The notes beneath the pieces are model-generated. The model did no database searches, was not told where the DNA came from, and saw nothing but the letters and a program-made list of their open reading frames with translations. A stretch of DNA of 64,000 nucleotides from RGIG5612 sp045598285 (GTDB lineage: Bacteria > Bacillota > Clostridia > Lachnospirales > Lachnospiraceae): assembly GCA_045598285.1 (NCBI GenBank), contig JAZLLU010000001.1, forward strand, positions 22,785 to 86,784, in the 5' to 3' direction. Position numbers and translations under genes: made by a program. Shown here piece after piece: positions 35,515 to 43,628 of this stretch (positions are counted from its first letter, which is position 1; each line of letters opens with the position of its first letter).

Positions 35515-36093
35515 ATGAAGAAGATAATTTTAGCGAGTCAGTCGCCTAGAAGAAAAGAAATATTAAAATTAGTTGATATGGATTTTGATATTATGCCATC
35601 TAATTGTGATGAAAATATTAACTATGATTCACCTTCGGATATGGTATCAAAGTTATCTTTTCTTAAGGCAAATGATATTGTTTCTAAAGTAAAGGAATTA
35701 GACCCTGGTGTAAGCCACTTAGTAATAGGCTCAGATACTACCGTTCTTTTTGAAGGCGAGATTTTAGGAAAACCTAAGTCAAAAGAAGAAGCCTTTTATA
35801 TGCTAAAGAGAATGTCAGGAAAAACACATATTGTTTATACAGGAGTTAGTGTAATAGATAGTTTAAGTGAAAAGTGTGAGACATTTTTTGAAGAAACAAA
35901 AGTTACTTTTTATGATGTAACGGATGATGAAATTAAAGCTTACATTGAAACTGGGGACCCAATGGATAAAGCAGGCGCATATGGTGTACAAGGTTTAGGA
36001 GCATTCTTAGTAAAAAAAGTTGAAGGCGATTATTTTACTGTAGTTGGTCTTCCCGTTGCACATCTTTTGAAAGTGCTAAAGGATTTTAATTAA
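35515..36093 (+). CDS. maf: Maf-family nucleotide pyrophosphatase
   Basis: Maf proteins hydrolyse dTTP, UTP or modified nucleoside triphosphates to monophosphates and were first linked to septum formation. The start at ATG 35515 gives 192 residues beginning MKKIILASQSPRRKEIL, the family start with the SxxR substrate motif. Other motifs are VIGSDTTVLFEGEILGKP, KTHIVYTGV and DKAGAYGVQG. A longer form from TTG 35473 is possible, but a promoter lies inside it. The next gene begins at the last base of the stop codon, so the two are coupled. Confidence 0.93.
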   Translation: MKKIILASQSPRRKEILKLVDMDFDIMPSNCDENINYDSPSDMVSKLSFLKANDIVSKVKELDPGVSHLVIGSDTTVLFEGEILGKPKSKEEAFYMLKRMSGKTHIVYTGVSVIDSLSEKCETFFEETKVTFYDVTDDEIKAYIETGDPMDKAGAYGVQGLGAFLVKKVEGDYFTVVGLPVAHLLKVLKDFN

Positions 36094-36842
36094 TGGAAAA
36101 CGAAAGTAAGAAAAAATTTAATAAGAGTTATATATTATTAGCTGTCGTTTTAGTAGTGGTAGTTTTACTTGCATGTTTTAAATTCTATATTGATGATGAA
36201 CATGCACCGCTACACAGTGTGGAAGAATATCAAAAATTAACAACATTTCCTATTTCGGAAACAGATAATAGATTAACTATAAGAGATCAAGAAACAATTG
36301 ATGAATTTTTTAATGTTGGAATTATCTTCTATAGTGGAGAAAAAATAAATGGTCAATGCTATTTACCTTTAATGGCAGAACTGGCAAATGCTGGATATGA
36401 TACATTTCTTCCTTATGCGCTAGGAAATCTTCCAATATTAAATTTGGATGGAGCTGATCAAATTGTATCAAAGTTTAAATGGGTTACAGATTGGTATATT
36501 GTTGCACATTCAGACGCATGTGAAATGGCGGCAAAATATGCCAAGGGACATAAAAAAATAAAAGGCCTTATTTTACTTGGGGGATATACAAAAACTGATA
36601 TCTCTAAAAATGATATAAAGGTTTTATCTATAATTGGGTCGAGAGATTCAATTTTAGATATGAATAAATATAAAAAAGCAAAATCAAATCTTCCTAAAGA
36701 TACAATCTTTAAGGAGATAAAAGGCGGAAATCATACAGCATTCGCTGACACTGCTTTAATTAGGGGAGATACCGAAACATCTTTTGAGCCATCTAAGCAA
36801 ATTAAAAAAACGGCAACCCTTATCGAAGAATTTATAAAATAA
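36093..36842 (+). CDS. Membrane-anchored alpha/beta hydrolase-like protein
   Basis: The 249-residue protein has one N-terminal membrane helix (about residues 13-30) and an extracellular hydrolase domain. It resembles the small alpha/beta hydrolases of the PF12695 type: GIIFYSGEKINGQCYLPLM, then the nucleophile elbow IVAHSDACEMA, an Asp in IGSRDSILD and the His in IKGGNHTAFAD. The elbow is atypical: SDAC replaces SLGG, although the Ser stays. The substrate is unknown. The start ATG overlaps the maf stop by one base. Confidence 0.8.
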   Translation: MENESKKKFNKSYILLAVVLVVVVLLACFKFYIDDEHAPLHSVEEYQKLTTFPISETDNRLTIRDQETIDEFFNVGIIFYSGEKINGQCYLPLMAELANAGYDTFLPYALGNLPILNLDGADQIVSKFKWVTDWYIVAHSDACEMAAKYAKGHKKIKGLILLGGYTKTDISKNDIKVLSIIGSRDSILDMNKYKKAKSNLPKDTIFKEIKGGNHTAFADTALIRGDTETSFEPSKQIKKTATLIEEFIK

Positions 36843-36876
36843 CAAAAAAGATTGTTAAGTTTTCTACTAACTAGCA

Positions 36877-36904
36877 TTGACAAGGATTTTCAGTGCTTTA
36901 TAAT
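36877..36904 (+). promoter_or_regulatory. Promoter of rex, predicted leaderless
   Basis: A consensus -35 TTGACA (36877-36882) and a consensus -10 TATAAT (36899-36904) are 16 bases apart. The rex ATG begins 8 bases after the -10, and no Shine-Dalgarno exists between them. A TTGTTAA that matches half of a Rex operator lies at 36852-36858, but the second half is poor. Confidence 0.7.
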
Positions 36905-36912
36905 ATACACTT

Positions 36913-37545
36913 ATGAATAATAAAAAAGAAATACCAAAAGCTGTTATATCAAGATTACCTAGATATTATCGCTACCTACATGACTTAATGGATGAAGGTT
37001 GCGTGCGTATTTCGTCTGAAGAACTTTCAAAGAGAATGAATGCGACTGCATCACAAATCAGGCAAGATTTAAATCATTTTGGAGGATTTGGACAGCAAGG
37101 TTACGGATATAACGTAGAAGTTTTGTATAAGGAAATTGGGAAAATATTAGGTGTTGAAAAGATACACAATATTATTATCATTGGTGCAGGAAATTTAGGC
37201 CGTGCAATAGCTAGATATCAAGGATTTTCAAATCAGGGTTTTACATTCCTTTCTATGTTCGACGTAGATGAGAAAATTTGTGGAAAAACAATTAATAAAA
37301 TTCCAGTTAGAAGACTCGATAAATTAGATAGTTTTGTTGCGGAAAACAAGGTTGATATTGCAGTACTTGCGCTTCCGGCTAATGAAGCGGCTGAGGTTGC
37401 AAAACGTTTATATTTCCAAGGTGTTAGATGCTTTTGGAATTTTGCACCGATTGATTTGCCACTTCCTGCAGATACAGTCGTTAAGAATGTGCATCTTTTA
37501 GATTCACTTTTAGAACTTTCATTTGCAATTAGTAGAAAAAAATAA
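36913..37545 (+). CDS. rex: Redox-sensing transcriptional repressor Rex
   Basis: Rex binds DNA when NADH is low and controls fermentation genes. The 210-residue protein has an N-terminal winged helix (AVISRLPRYYRYLHDL, ISSEELSKRMNATASQIRQDL) and a Rossmann NAD(H) domain (IIIIGAGNLGRAIARY). The C-terminal part includes the segment RCFWNFAPIDLPLP and the swapped helix. Upstream is a strong promoter that puts the ATG at the predicted transcription start. yebC follows after 21 bases. Confidence 0.96.
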   Translation: MNNKKEIPKAVISRLPRYYRYLHDLMDEGCVRISSEELSKRMNATASQIRQDLNHFGGFGQQGYGYNVEVLYKEIGKILGVEKIHNIIIIGAGNLGRAIARYQGFSNQGFTFLSMFDVDEKICGKTINKIPVRRLDKLDSFVAENKVDIAVLALPANEAAEVAKRLYFQGVRCFWNFAPIDLPLPADTVVKNVHLLDSLLELSFAISRKK

Positions 37546-37566
37546 TTTTTTGATAGAGGAGTTATT

Positions 37567-38295
37567 ATGTCAGGACATTCAAAGTTTGCGAACATCAAAC
37601 ACAAAAAAGAAAAAAATGATGCAGCAAAAGGTAAAATTTTTACAATCATTGGAAAAGAAATTGCGATTGCAGTAAGAGAAGGTGGAGCTGATCCAGCTAA
37701 CAACTCAAAACTTCGTGATGTTATTGCTAAAGCTAAAGCCAACAATATGCCTAACGATACAATCGAAAGAGGTATTAAAAAGGCCGCTGGCGAAGGAAGT
37801 GCTGTAAACTACGAAGTAATTACTTATGAAGGATATGGACCTTCTGGAATCGCTATTATAGTTGATACATTAACAGATAATAAGAATCGTACAGCAGCTA
37901 ATGTAAAGTGCGCTTTTTCTAAAGGAAATGGTAACGTTGGTACACCTGGTTGCGTTTCGTATATGTTCGATAAAAAGGGTCAAATTATTATCGACAAAGA
38001 AGAATGCGAAAAAGAAGCTGATGATCTTATGATGCTTGCTTTAGATGCTGGCGCACAAGACTTTGAAGAAGATGAAGAGTCATACACAATTCTTACAACT
38101 CCAGAAGATTTTGGAGCAGTAAGAGAAGCTTTAGAAGCAGAGAATATTCCAATGCTTCAAGCTGAAGTTTCTATGATTCCTCAAAATTATGTCGACCTTA
38201 CTAACGAGGATGATATAAAGAACTTAAATAGAATTCTTGACTATCTTGATGAAGATGATGATGTACAAGAAGTTTATCACAATTGGAACGAATAA
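37567..38295 (+). CDS. YebC/PmpR-family transcriptional regulator
   Basis: The 242-residue protein is typical of YebC in length and sequence: MSGHSKFANIKHKKEKNDAAKG at the start, then GGADPANNSKLRDVIAKAKANNMPNDTIERGIKKA. These proteins bind DNA and, in some species, act as translation factors for proline-rich stalls. A strong Shine-Dalgarno (AGAGGAG) precedes the ATG. It lies between rex and the DUF512 gene and may be co-transcribed with both. Confidence 0.94.
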   Translation: MSGHSKFANIKHKKEKNDAAKGKIFTIIGKEIAIAVREGGADPANNSKLRDVIAKAKANNMPNDTIERGIKKAAGEGSAVNYEVITYEGYGPSGIAIIVDTLTDNKNRTAANVKCAFSKGNGNVGTPGCVSYMFDKKGQIIIDKEECEKEADDLMMLALDAGAQDFEEDEESYTILTTPEDFGAVREALEAENIPMLQAEVSMIPQNYVDLTNEDDIKNLNRILDYLDEDDDVQEVYHNWNE

Positions 38296-38298
38296 TTG

Positions 38299-39696
38299 AT
38301 GAAAAAGCATAAGATTTGCGGTATTGTACCAAACTCAATTGCACAGGAATTAGAAATCAAAGTTAATCAATATCTCCTGACAGTTAATGGTGAAACTGTC
38401 AGGGATATTTTTGATTATCAGTTTTTTATTAATGACGAATATGTTGAACTAGAAATTGAAGATGAAGATGGAAATATAGACATCTACGAAATAGAAAAAG
38501 ATTTTTCTGAAGACATAGGAATTCTTTTTGATAATTCTTTGATGGACGAATATCATTCATGCGCTAATAAGTGTATTTTTTGCTTTATTGACCAGATGCC
38601 AAAAGGAATGCGTAAGACGCTTTATTTTAAGGACGATGATTCCAGGCTTTCTTTTTTGCAAGGAAATTATGTAACACTTACAAATATGAGCAAGGCCGAT
38701 ATTGATAGAATAATTAGATATCATATGGAGCCTATCAATATTTCAATTCATACAACTAACCCAGAATTAAGATGTAAGATGCTAGGAAATCGCTTTGCTG
38801 GTGATGTTCTAAAATATCTTGATAAATTAAATGATTCAGGCGTAAAAATGAATGGACAAATCGTTCTTTGCAAAGGAATTAATGATGGCAAAGAGCTTGA
38901 AAGAACTCTTTTAGATTTAGAAAAATATGCTCCAAATATGCAAAGCGTATCTATTGTTCCTGTTGGACTTACAAAGTATAGAGATGGTCTTTTTAAGTTA
39001 GAACCAATTACTAAAAATGATGCTAAAAATGTAATTGATTTAGTAGAAAAAGAACAGAAAAAAATATATAATAAATGCGGTATAAATTTTGTTCACGCAA
39101 GCGATGAGTTCTACCTTCTTGCAGAACGTAGCCTTCCAAATGAAGATAAATATGACGGCTATTTGCAACTTGAAAATGGAGTTGGTATGTTAACTCTATT
39201 AAAAGAAGAGTTTAAGGATGCACTTGATACTTTCATAGAGAAAAATGAAGTGGTAGAAAAAAGAAACTTCACTGTAGTAACAGGCGAACTGAGTTTTGAT
39301 ACAATAAGTAAATTGCTTAGCGAAACATGTAAGAGATTAAAAGAAAAGAATTTATCAGTAAATAACAAATTTAATTGTGTTGCTATAAAAAATAATTTCT
39401 TTGGAGAGCAAATTACTGTTTCAGGTTTAGTTTGCGGTCAAGATATTTTAAGCCAACTTAAAGGAAAAGATTTAGGAGATGAAATATTACTTCCTGTTAA
39501 CATGTTTCGGCAGGGAGAAGAATATTTCTTAGATGATGTAACGAAAGCTGAACTCGAAAAAGAGTTAAGCGTTAAAGTAACGATAGTTAATTTATCAGGA
39601 TATTCGCTTTTGAATGCAATATTGGGAAAACCTGATACTAATTTTAGGAGACAAATTTATGAGCAAGCCGATGGTGGCAATTGTTGGCAGGCCTAA
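38299..39696 (+). CDS. DUF512 radical SAM protein with N-terminal PDZ-like domain
   Basis: The 465-residue protein has a PDZ-like domain (about residues 1-65, CGIVPNSIAQELEIKVNQYL), then a radical SAM-type cluster motif CANKCIFC (about residue 77), followed by a TIM-barrel-like part and the C-terminal DUF512 region. The family is conserved in Clostridia next to der; its reaction is not established. The start is uncertain between TTG 38296 and ATG 38299; I chose the ATG. The 3' end overlaps der by 38 bases. Confidence 0.9.
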   Translation: MKKHKICGIVPNSIAQELEIKVNQYLLTVNGETVRDIFDYQFFINDEYVELEIEDEDGNIDIYEIEKDFSEDIGILFDNSLMDEYHSCANKCIFCFIDQMPKGMRKTLYFKDDDSRLSFLQGNYVTLTNMSKADIDRIIRYHMEPINISIHTTNPELRCKMLGNRFAGDVLKYLDKLNDSGVKMNGQIVLCKGINDGKELERTLLDLEKYAPNMQSVSIVPVGLTKYRDGLFKLEPITKNDAKNVIDLVEKEQKKIYNKCGINFVHASDEFYLLAERSLPNEDKYDGYLQLENGVGMLTLLKEEFKDALDTFIEKNEVVEKRNFTVVTGELSFDTISKLLSETCKRLKEKNLSVNNKFNCVAIKNNFFGEQITVSGLVCGQDILSQLKGKDLGDEILLPVNMFRQGEEYFLDDVTKAELEKELSVKVTIVNLSGYSLLNAILGKPDTNFRRQIYEQADGGNCWQA

Positions 39697-40987
39697 TGTT
39701 GGAAAAAGCACACTTTTTAATGCATTAGCCGGTGATAATATTGCTATAGTAAAAGATACACCTGGTGTTACTAGGGATAGAATCTTTGCTGACGTAAGTT
39801 GGCTTGATCGCGAATTTACTTTAGTAGATACAGGTGGTATTGAACCTGATAGCACAGATATTATTCTTTCGCAGATGCGAGCCCAAGCTCAAATAGCTAT
39901 AGATACTGCTGACGTAATAATTTTTATAACGGATGTAAGGCAAGGACTTGTTGATAGTGACGATAAAGTCGCAGATATGCTTAGAAGAAGCAAAAAACCA
40001 ATTGTTCTAGCGGTAAACAAAGTTGACAATTTTAAAAAACTTATGCCTGATGTTTATGAGTTTTATAATATCGGCCTTGGCGATCCGATACCTATTTCGG
40101 CTGCTTCTAAACTTGGTTTTGGTGAACTTCTTGATGAAGTAATTAAATATTTTGAGCCGGTTGATGAATCAGATGAAGACGACCTTCGTCCACACATAGC
40201 TGTTATAGGAAAACCGAACGTTGGAAAGAGCTCACTAGTAAATGCACTTTTAGGAGAAAACAGAGTTTTAGTTTCGGATATTCCGGGAACTACTAGAGAC
40301 GCAATAGATACTATTATTACGCATGACAATAAGGAATATATATTTATTGATACCGCTGGACTTAGAAGAAAATCTAAGATCAAGGAAGAACTTGAAAAGT
40401 ATAGTATCGTTAGAGCTGTAAGCGCTGTTGAAAAGGCTGATGTTGTCGTTATGATGATTTCGGCTGAGGAAGGTGTTACAGAGCAGGATGCAAAGATAGC
40501 CGGCATAGCCCATGAGCGAGGAAAAGGCATAATTATTGCAGTAAATAAGTGGGATGCTATTGAAAAAGACGACAAAACGATATATAAATATACAGAGAAG
40601 ATTCGTGAAGTTCTCTCATTCATGCCGTATGCCAGATTACTTTTTATTTCAGCAAAGACAGGGCAAAGAATCGACAAACTTTTTGATCTTATAGATGTTG
40701 TCGTTGAGAACCATTCAAGGCGTATTCAAACGGGTGTTATTAATGAAATTGTTAGTGAAGCAACTGCACTTAATCAACCTCCATCAGACAAAGGAAAGCG
40801 CTTAAAGATTTTTTATGTCACGCAGGTAGCTGTTAAGCCACCAACGTTCGTTATTTTTGTTAATGACAAAGAATTGATGCATTTTTCATATTTGCGTTAT
40901 TTAGAAAATAAGATTAGAGAGGCCTTTGGTTTCGAAGGCACACCTCTTAAGTTTTTTGTAAGAGAACGAAAAGAAAAGGATAAATAG
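39659..40987 (+). CDS. der: Ribosome biogenesis GTPase Der (EngA)
   Basis: Der is a double-GTPase needed for 50S subunit assembly. The start is set at ATG 39659, because AGGAG lies 8 bases upstream and the protein begins MSKPMVAIVGRPNVGKS, giving 442 residues. Both G domains are complete: GRPNVGKST, DTPGVTRD, NKVD in the first, and GKPNVGKSS, DIPGTTRD, DTAGLRRKSKI, NKWD in the second. The KH-like C-terminal domain follows. It overlaps the DUF512 gene by 38 bases and precedes plsY by 12 bases. Confidence 0.96.
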   Translation: MSKPMVAIVGRPNVGKSTLFNALAGDNIAIVKDTPGVTRDRIFADVSWLDREFTLVDTGGIEPDSTDIILSQMRAQAQIAIDTADVIIFITDVRQGLVDSDDKVADMLRRSKKPIVLAVNKVDNFKKLMPDVYEFYNIGLGDPIPISAASKLGFGELLDEVIKYFEPVDESDEDDLRPHIAVIGKPNVGKSSLVNALLGENRVLVSDIPGTTRDAIDTIITHDNKEYIFIDTAGLRRKSKIKEELEKYSIVRAVSAVEKADVVVMMISAEEGVTEQDAKIAGIAHERGKGIIIAVNKWDAIEKDDKTIYKYTEKIREVLSFMPYARLLFISAKTGQRIDKLFDLIDVVVENHSRRIQTGVINEIVSEATALNQPPSDKGKRLKIFYVTQVAVKPPTFVIFVNDKELMHFSYLRYLENKIREAFGFEGTPLKFFVRERKEKDK

Positions 40988-40999
40988 AGGAAGTAGGAA

Positions 41000-42031
41000 A
41001 TGTTTTTTACATCACAGCGTATCGCTTTATTATTGTGTTTAGTTGGAGGATACCTATTTGGTCTTATCCAATCAGGTTACTTCATTTCTAAAGTTAAACA
41101 TGTAGATATTAAGCATCTAGGTAGTGGTAATACAGGAGCAACAAATACTTGGCGCGTTATGGGTGTGCCTTGGGGTTTGCTTACACTTATTTGTGATGTT
41201 GCGAAAACGGTTATTGCTATAATTTTAGCTAATTTTATTCTTACTCATACACTCCATTTCGTTATTCCTTATGCCACAATTGTTCTCTATACTGGCTTGG
41301 GAGTTGTTCTTGGACATGACTTTCCTTTTTATCTTAAGTTTAAAGGTGGTAAGGGAATTGCTTGTTCATTTGCGATTATAGCTAGTTTTTTAGAATGGCA
41401 ATATATAATTGTTGGAGTTTTGGTATTCTTTATAGTTTTGGCTTGTTCAAGATATGTTTCGCTTTCGTCGTTGTTAACTATGATATTTGAACTTGCAGTG
41501 TTTTTACTTTGCATGCTTATGAATATAACTTATGTTAACGATGAATATAGGACAGAAACTACTATAATAATTGTTTTACTGGTCTTGCTTGCATTCTATA
41601 CTCATAGAAGTAATATCGTAAGACTTTTCTTAGGAGAGGAAGCTAAATTTAAGTTTGGAAAAGATAGTTATTATGACTTAAAAGTTGAAGATTTAGATAT
41701 TGAAGATGACGAAGAAGAAACTATAGAAGAAGAAACTATAGAAGAAGATGTTGAAATAGTTTTTGAAGATTATAAAGTTGACATCGATGAAGACATCGAA
41801 GAAGAAGACATCGAAGAGGAGGAAGACTTCGAAGAAGAAAACTTCGAAGATGAAGAAGACCTCGAAGAGGAGGAAGACTTCGAAGATGAAGAGGACTTCG
41901 AAGATGAAGATGACATAGAAGAAGACCTCGAAGATGAAGATGAAGAACCAGAAATAGTACAGACTGTGACAAAAAAGGGAGAACCAAAGGTAACGAAAGT
42001 AGTTATTGCTGATTGGAAATTACATGATTAA
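41000..42031 (+). CDS. plsY: Acyl-phosphate:glycerol-3-phosphate acyltransferase PlsY with long acidic tail
   Basis: PlsY transfers the acyl group from acyl phosphate to glycerol-3-phosphate. The first ~210 residues are the multi-helix membrane enzyme, with GSGNTGATNT (41-50), GHDFPFYLKFKGGKG (105-119) and a third motif near the last helices. The protein then continues to 343 residues, whereas PlsY is usually about 200. The tail (about residues 225-325) is an imperfect array of Glu/Asp-rich repeats (DEEETIEEE, EEDFEDEED), ending in a basic TKKGEPKVTKV segment. The tail is in frame and overlaps the next gene by 8 bases. The function of the tail is unknown. Confidence 0.92.
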   Translation: MFFTSQRIALLLCLVGGYLFGLIQSGYFISKVKHVDIKHLGSGNTGATNTWRVMGVPWGLLTLICDVAKTVIAIILANFILTHTLHFVIPYATIVLYTGLGVVLGHDFPFYLKFKGGKGIACSFAIIASFLEWQYIIVGVLVFFIVLACSRYVSLSSLLTMIFELAVFLLCMLMNITYVNDEYRTETTIIIVLLVLLAFYTHRSNIVRLFLGEEAKFKFGKDSYYDLKVEDLDIEDDEEETIEEETIEEDVEIVFEDYKVDIDEDIEEEDIEEEEDFEEENFEDEEDLEEEEDFEDEEDFEDEDDIEEDLEDEDEEPEIVQTVTKKGEPKVTKVVIADWKLHD

Positions 42032-43469
42032 ATTTAATGTTGATAAAATTACATGGAATGACTTAAATATGGACGAGGTTTATAATCGTATAAACCTCGC
42101 CTCTTCTTCTGTGGGCAGCGAATATTTGCTTAGTGTTTTACAAACACTAGAATTTGATGAAGAAGTTCTTAAAACTAGAAATTTAAAGACAACATACTTT
42201 GAAAATAATCTTAAGTCGATAGAACGCCTTAAAAAAATCTATAAAAATCTCGGTAAGACAAAGAAATATTCTTTTCTTGATTATATTTTCAAATTAAATG
42301 AAATAAAGACTAGTAGTAATCTAAAACATATCATTTTAATTATTCTTTTATTTGTTGCTATAGCACTTATTTTTGTTCAGCCTGCGATCGGAATAATTGC
42401 TTTGGTAGTAATGATTGCGCTTAACATTATTTTGTATTTTAGATTTAGGTCAGAGATAGAAGCATATTTTAACTGCATAAAATATTTAGTAAGCATGGTT
42501 GTTTGTGCAGATAAAATTTCAAAAGAAAAATTACCAGATGAATTTAAAGAAGATATAGATAAACTAAAAAAAGCAGTTAAAACTTTCACACCAGAGCGAA
42601 GAGGAAGTTGGCTAATTACTAATAGCGTTGCTGGTTCAATTGTTGATGTAATCTTGGATTATGTTCGTATGATTTTTCATATTGACTTGATTAAATTTAA
42701 TAATATGAAAAAGCATGCTACGGCACATTCTGAAGATATAAAAGAACTTTATAATACACTAGGCGAAATTGAAACATCTATGTGTATTGCTGAGTATAGA
42801 AAAGATAAAGCATATTCACTTCCACGTTTTAGCGATAAAAAAGAAATTTCATTTAAGGATATTGCACATCCACTAGTTAAGGTTCCAATAACAAATTCGC
42901 TTGATACAAAAAAATCGATTTTGCTTACGGGTTCTAATGCATCTGGAAAGTCAACTTTCCTTAAAGCAATAGCAATAAACCAAATATTCGCGCAAACAAT
43001 TTATACGGTTTTTGCAACAGAATATAAAACAACATTCTTTAATGTATTTTCGTCAATGGCGCTAGCAGATAATCTTTTGAAAAAGGAAAGTTATTTTATT
43101 GTTGAGATTAAATCCTTAAAACGTATTTTTGATGCATGTGAAGAAAAAGAAACACCGGTGCTTTGCTTTATTGATGAAGTATTAAGAGGCACAAACACAA
43201 AAGAGAGAATTGCCGCTTCAACGCAAATTCTTAAAGATCTTTCTAATAAGAATGCTTTAGTATTTGCGGCGACACATGATATAGAACTTACTAAGTTACT
43301 AGAAAATGATATGGATAATTTCCATTTTTCCGAGCATATTGAAGGGGATAACGTTCTTTTTGATTATAAACTTAAAGAAGGTCCATCAAATTCTTCGAAT
43401 GCTATAAAGCTTCTTAAATCTTATGGATTTGATGAAAAAATTGTTGAAGAAGCAAACAAGATGCTCTAA
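42024..43469 (+). CDS. MutS-like ATPase with membrane helices
   Basis: The 481-residue protein (start ATG 42024) ends in a MutS-family ATPase: LLTGSNASGKSTFLKAI (Walker A), CFIDEVLRGTNTKER (Walker B and signature loop) and AATHDIELTKLL. The MutS lever/core part is short. Two or more hydrophobic helices (about residues 94-140, IILIILLFVAIALIFV and IIALVVMIALNIILYF) indicate a membrane location, so this is not canonical mismatch repair MutS. Proteins of this type are known as MutS-related proteins in Clostridia; their function is not defined. It overlaps plsY by 8 bases. Confidence 0.88.
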   Translation: MIKFNVDKITWNDLNMDEVYNRINLASSSVGSEYLLSVLQTLEFDEEVLKTRNLKTTYFENNLKSIERLKKIYKNLGKTKKYSFLDYIFKLNEIKTSSNLKHIILIILLFVAIALIFVQPAIGIIALVVMIALNIILYFRFRSEIEAYFNCIKYLVSMVVCADKISKEKLPDEFKEDIDKLKKAVKTFTPERRGSWLITNSVAGSIVDVILDYVRMIFHIDLIKFNNMKKHATAHSEDIKELYNTLGEIETSMCIAEYRKDKAYSLPRFSDKKEISFKDIAHPLVKVPITNSLDTKKSILLTGSNASGKSTFLKAIAINQIFAQTIYTVFATEYKTTFFNVFSSMALADNLLKKESYFIVEIKSLKRIFDACEEKETPVLCFIDEVLRGTNTKERIAASTQILKDLSNKNALVFAATHDIELTKLLENDMDNFHFSEHIEGDNVLFDYKLKEGPSNSSNAIKLLKSYGFDEKIVEEANKML

Positions 43470-43482
43470 AACCTTCAATTTC

Positions 43483-43511
43483 TTGACATCATACTTTTTA
43501 GATAGTAAAAT
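43483..43511 (+). promoter_or_regulatory. Promoter of the pyrC-pyrB operon
   Basis: A consensus -35 TTGACA (43483-43488) and a -10 TAAAAT (43506-43511) are separated by 17 bases. Transcription would start near 43518, directly before the PyrR-binding hairpin. Confidence 0.75.
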
Positions 43512-43520
43512 AAATTAAAT

Positions 43521-43625
43521 CTTTAAATCGATACGAGATATCGGCAAGATAATAAATTACATAGGATAATTTTAGCAGTTTTATCTGTTTGTGTATGTTG
43601 CCTTGCCTATATCGGCAAGGTTTTT
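43521..43625 (+). promoter_or_regulatory. PyrR-type attenuator in the pyrC leader
   Basis: A hairpin with CGATA and TATCG arms and a CGAGA loop lies in CTTTAAAT...GGCAAG (43521-43548), matching the PyrR-binding site layout with its GAGA core. The terminator is CCTTGCC (43601-43607), loop, GGCAAGG (43614-43620) and five T. The antiterminator would pair GATATCGGCAAG (43537-43548) with CTTGCCTATATC (43602-43613), 11 of 12 positions. With UMP-bound PyrR the 5' hairpin is held and the terminator forms. The terminator 3' arm also contains the AAGG that acts as the pyrC Shine-Dalgarno. Confidence 0.8.
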
Positions 43626-43628
43626 ATT

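Noticed and set aside
36852..36870. Rex operator before rex
   Set aside because: Only one half (TTGTTAA) is good; the other half matches in about 3 of 7 positions, so autoregulation cannot be claimed.
41700..41960. Acidic repeats in plsY as a frameshift artefact or separate gene
   Set aside because: The frame is continuous from the enzyme through the tail, and the tail ends 8 bases inside the next gene as expected for operon packing.
39063..41987. Long minus-strand open frames opposite der and plsY (for example 40063-40677)
   Set aside because: They are shadows of strongly recognisable + strand genes and have biased low-complexity translations.
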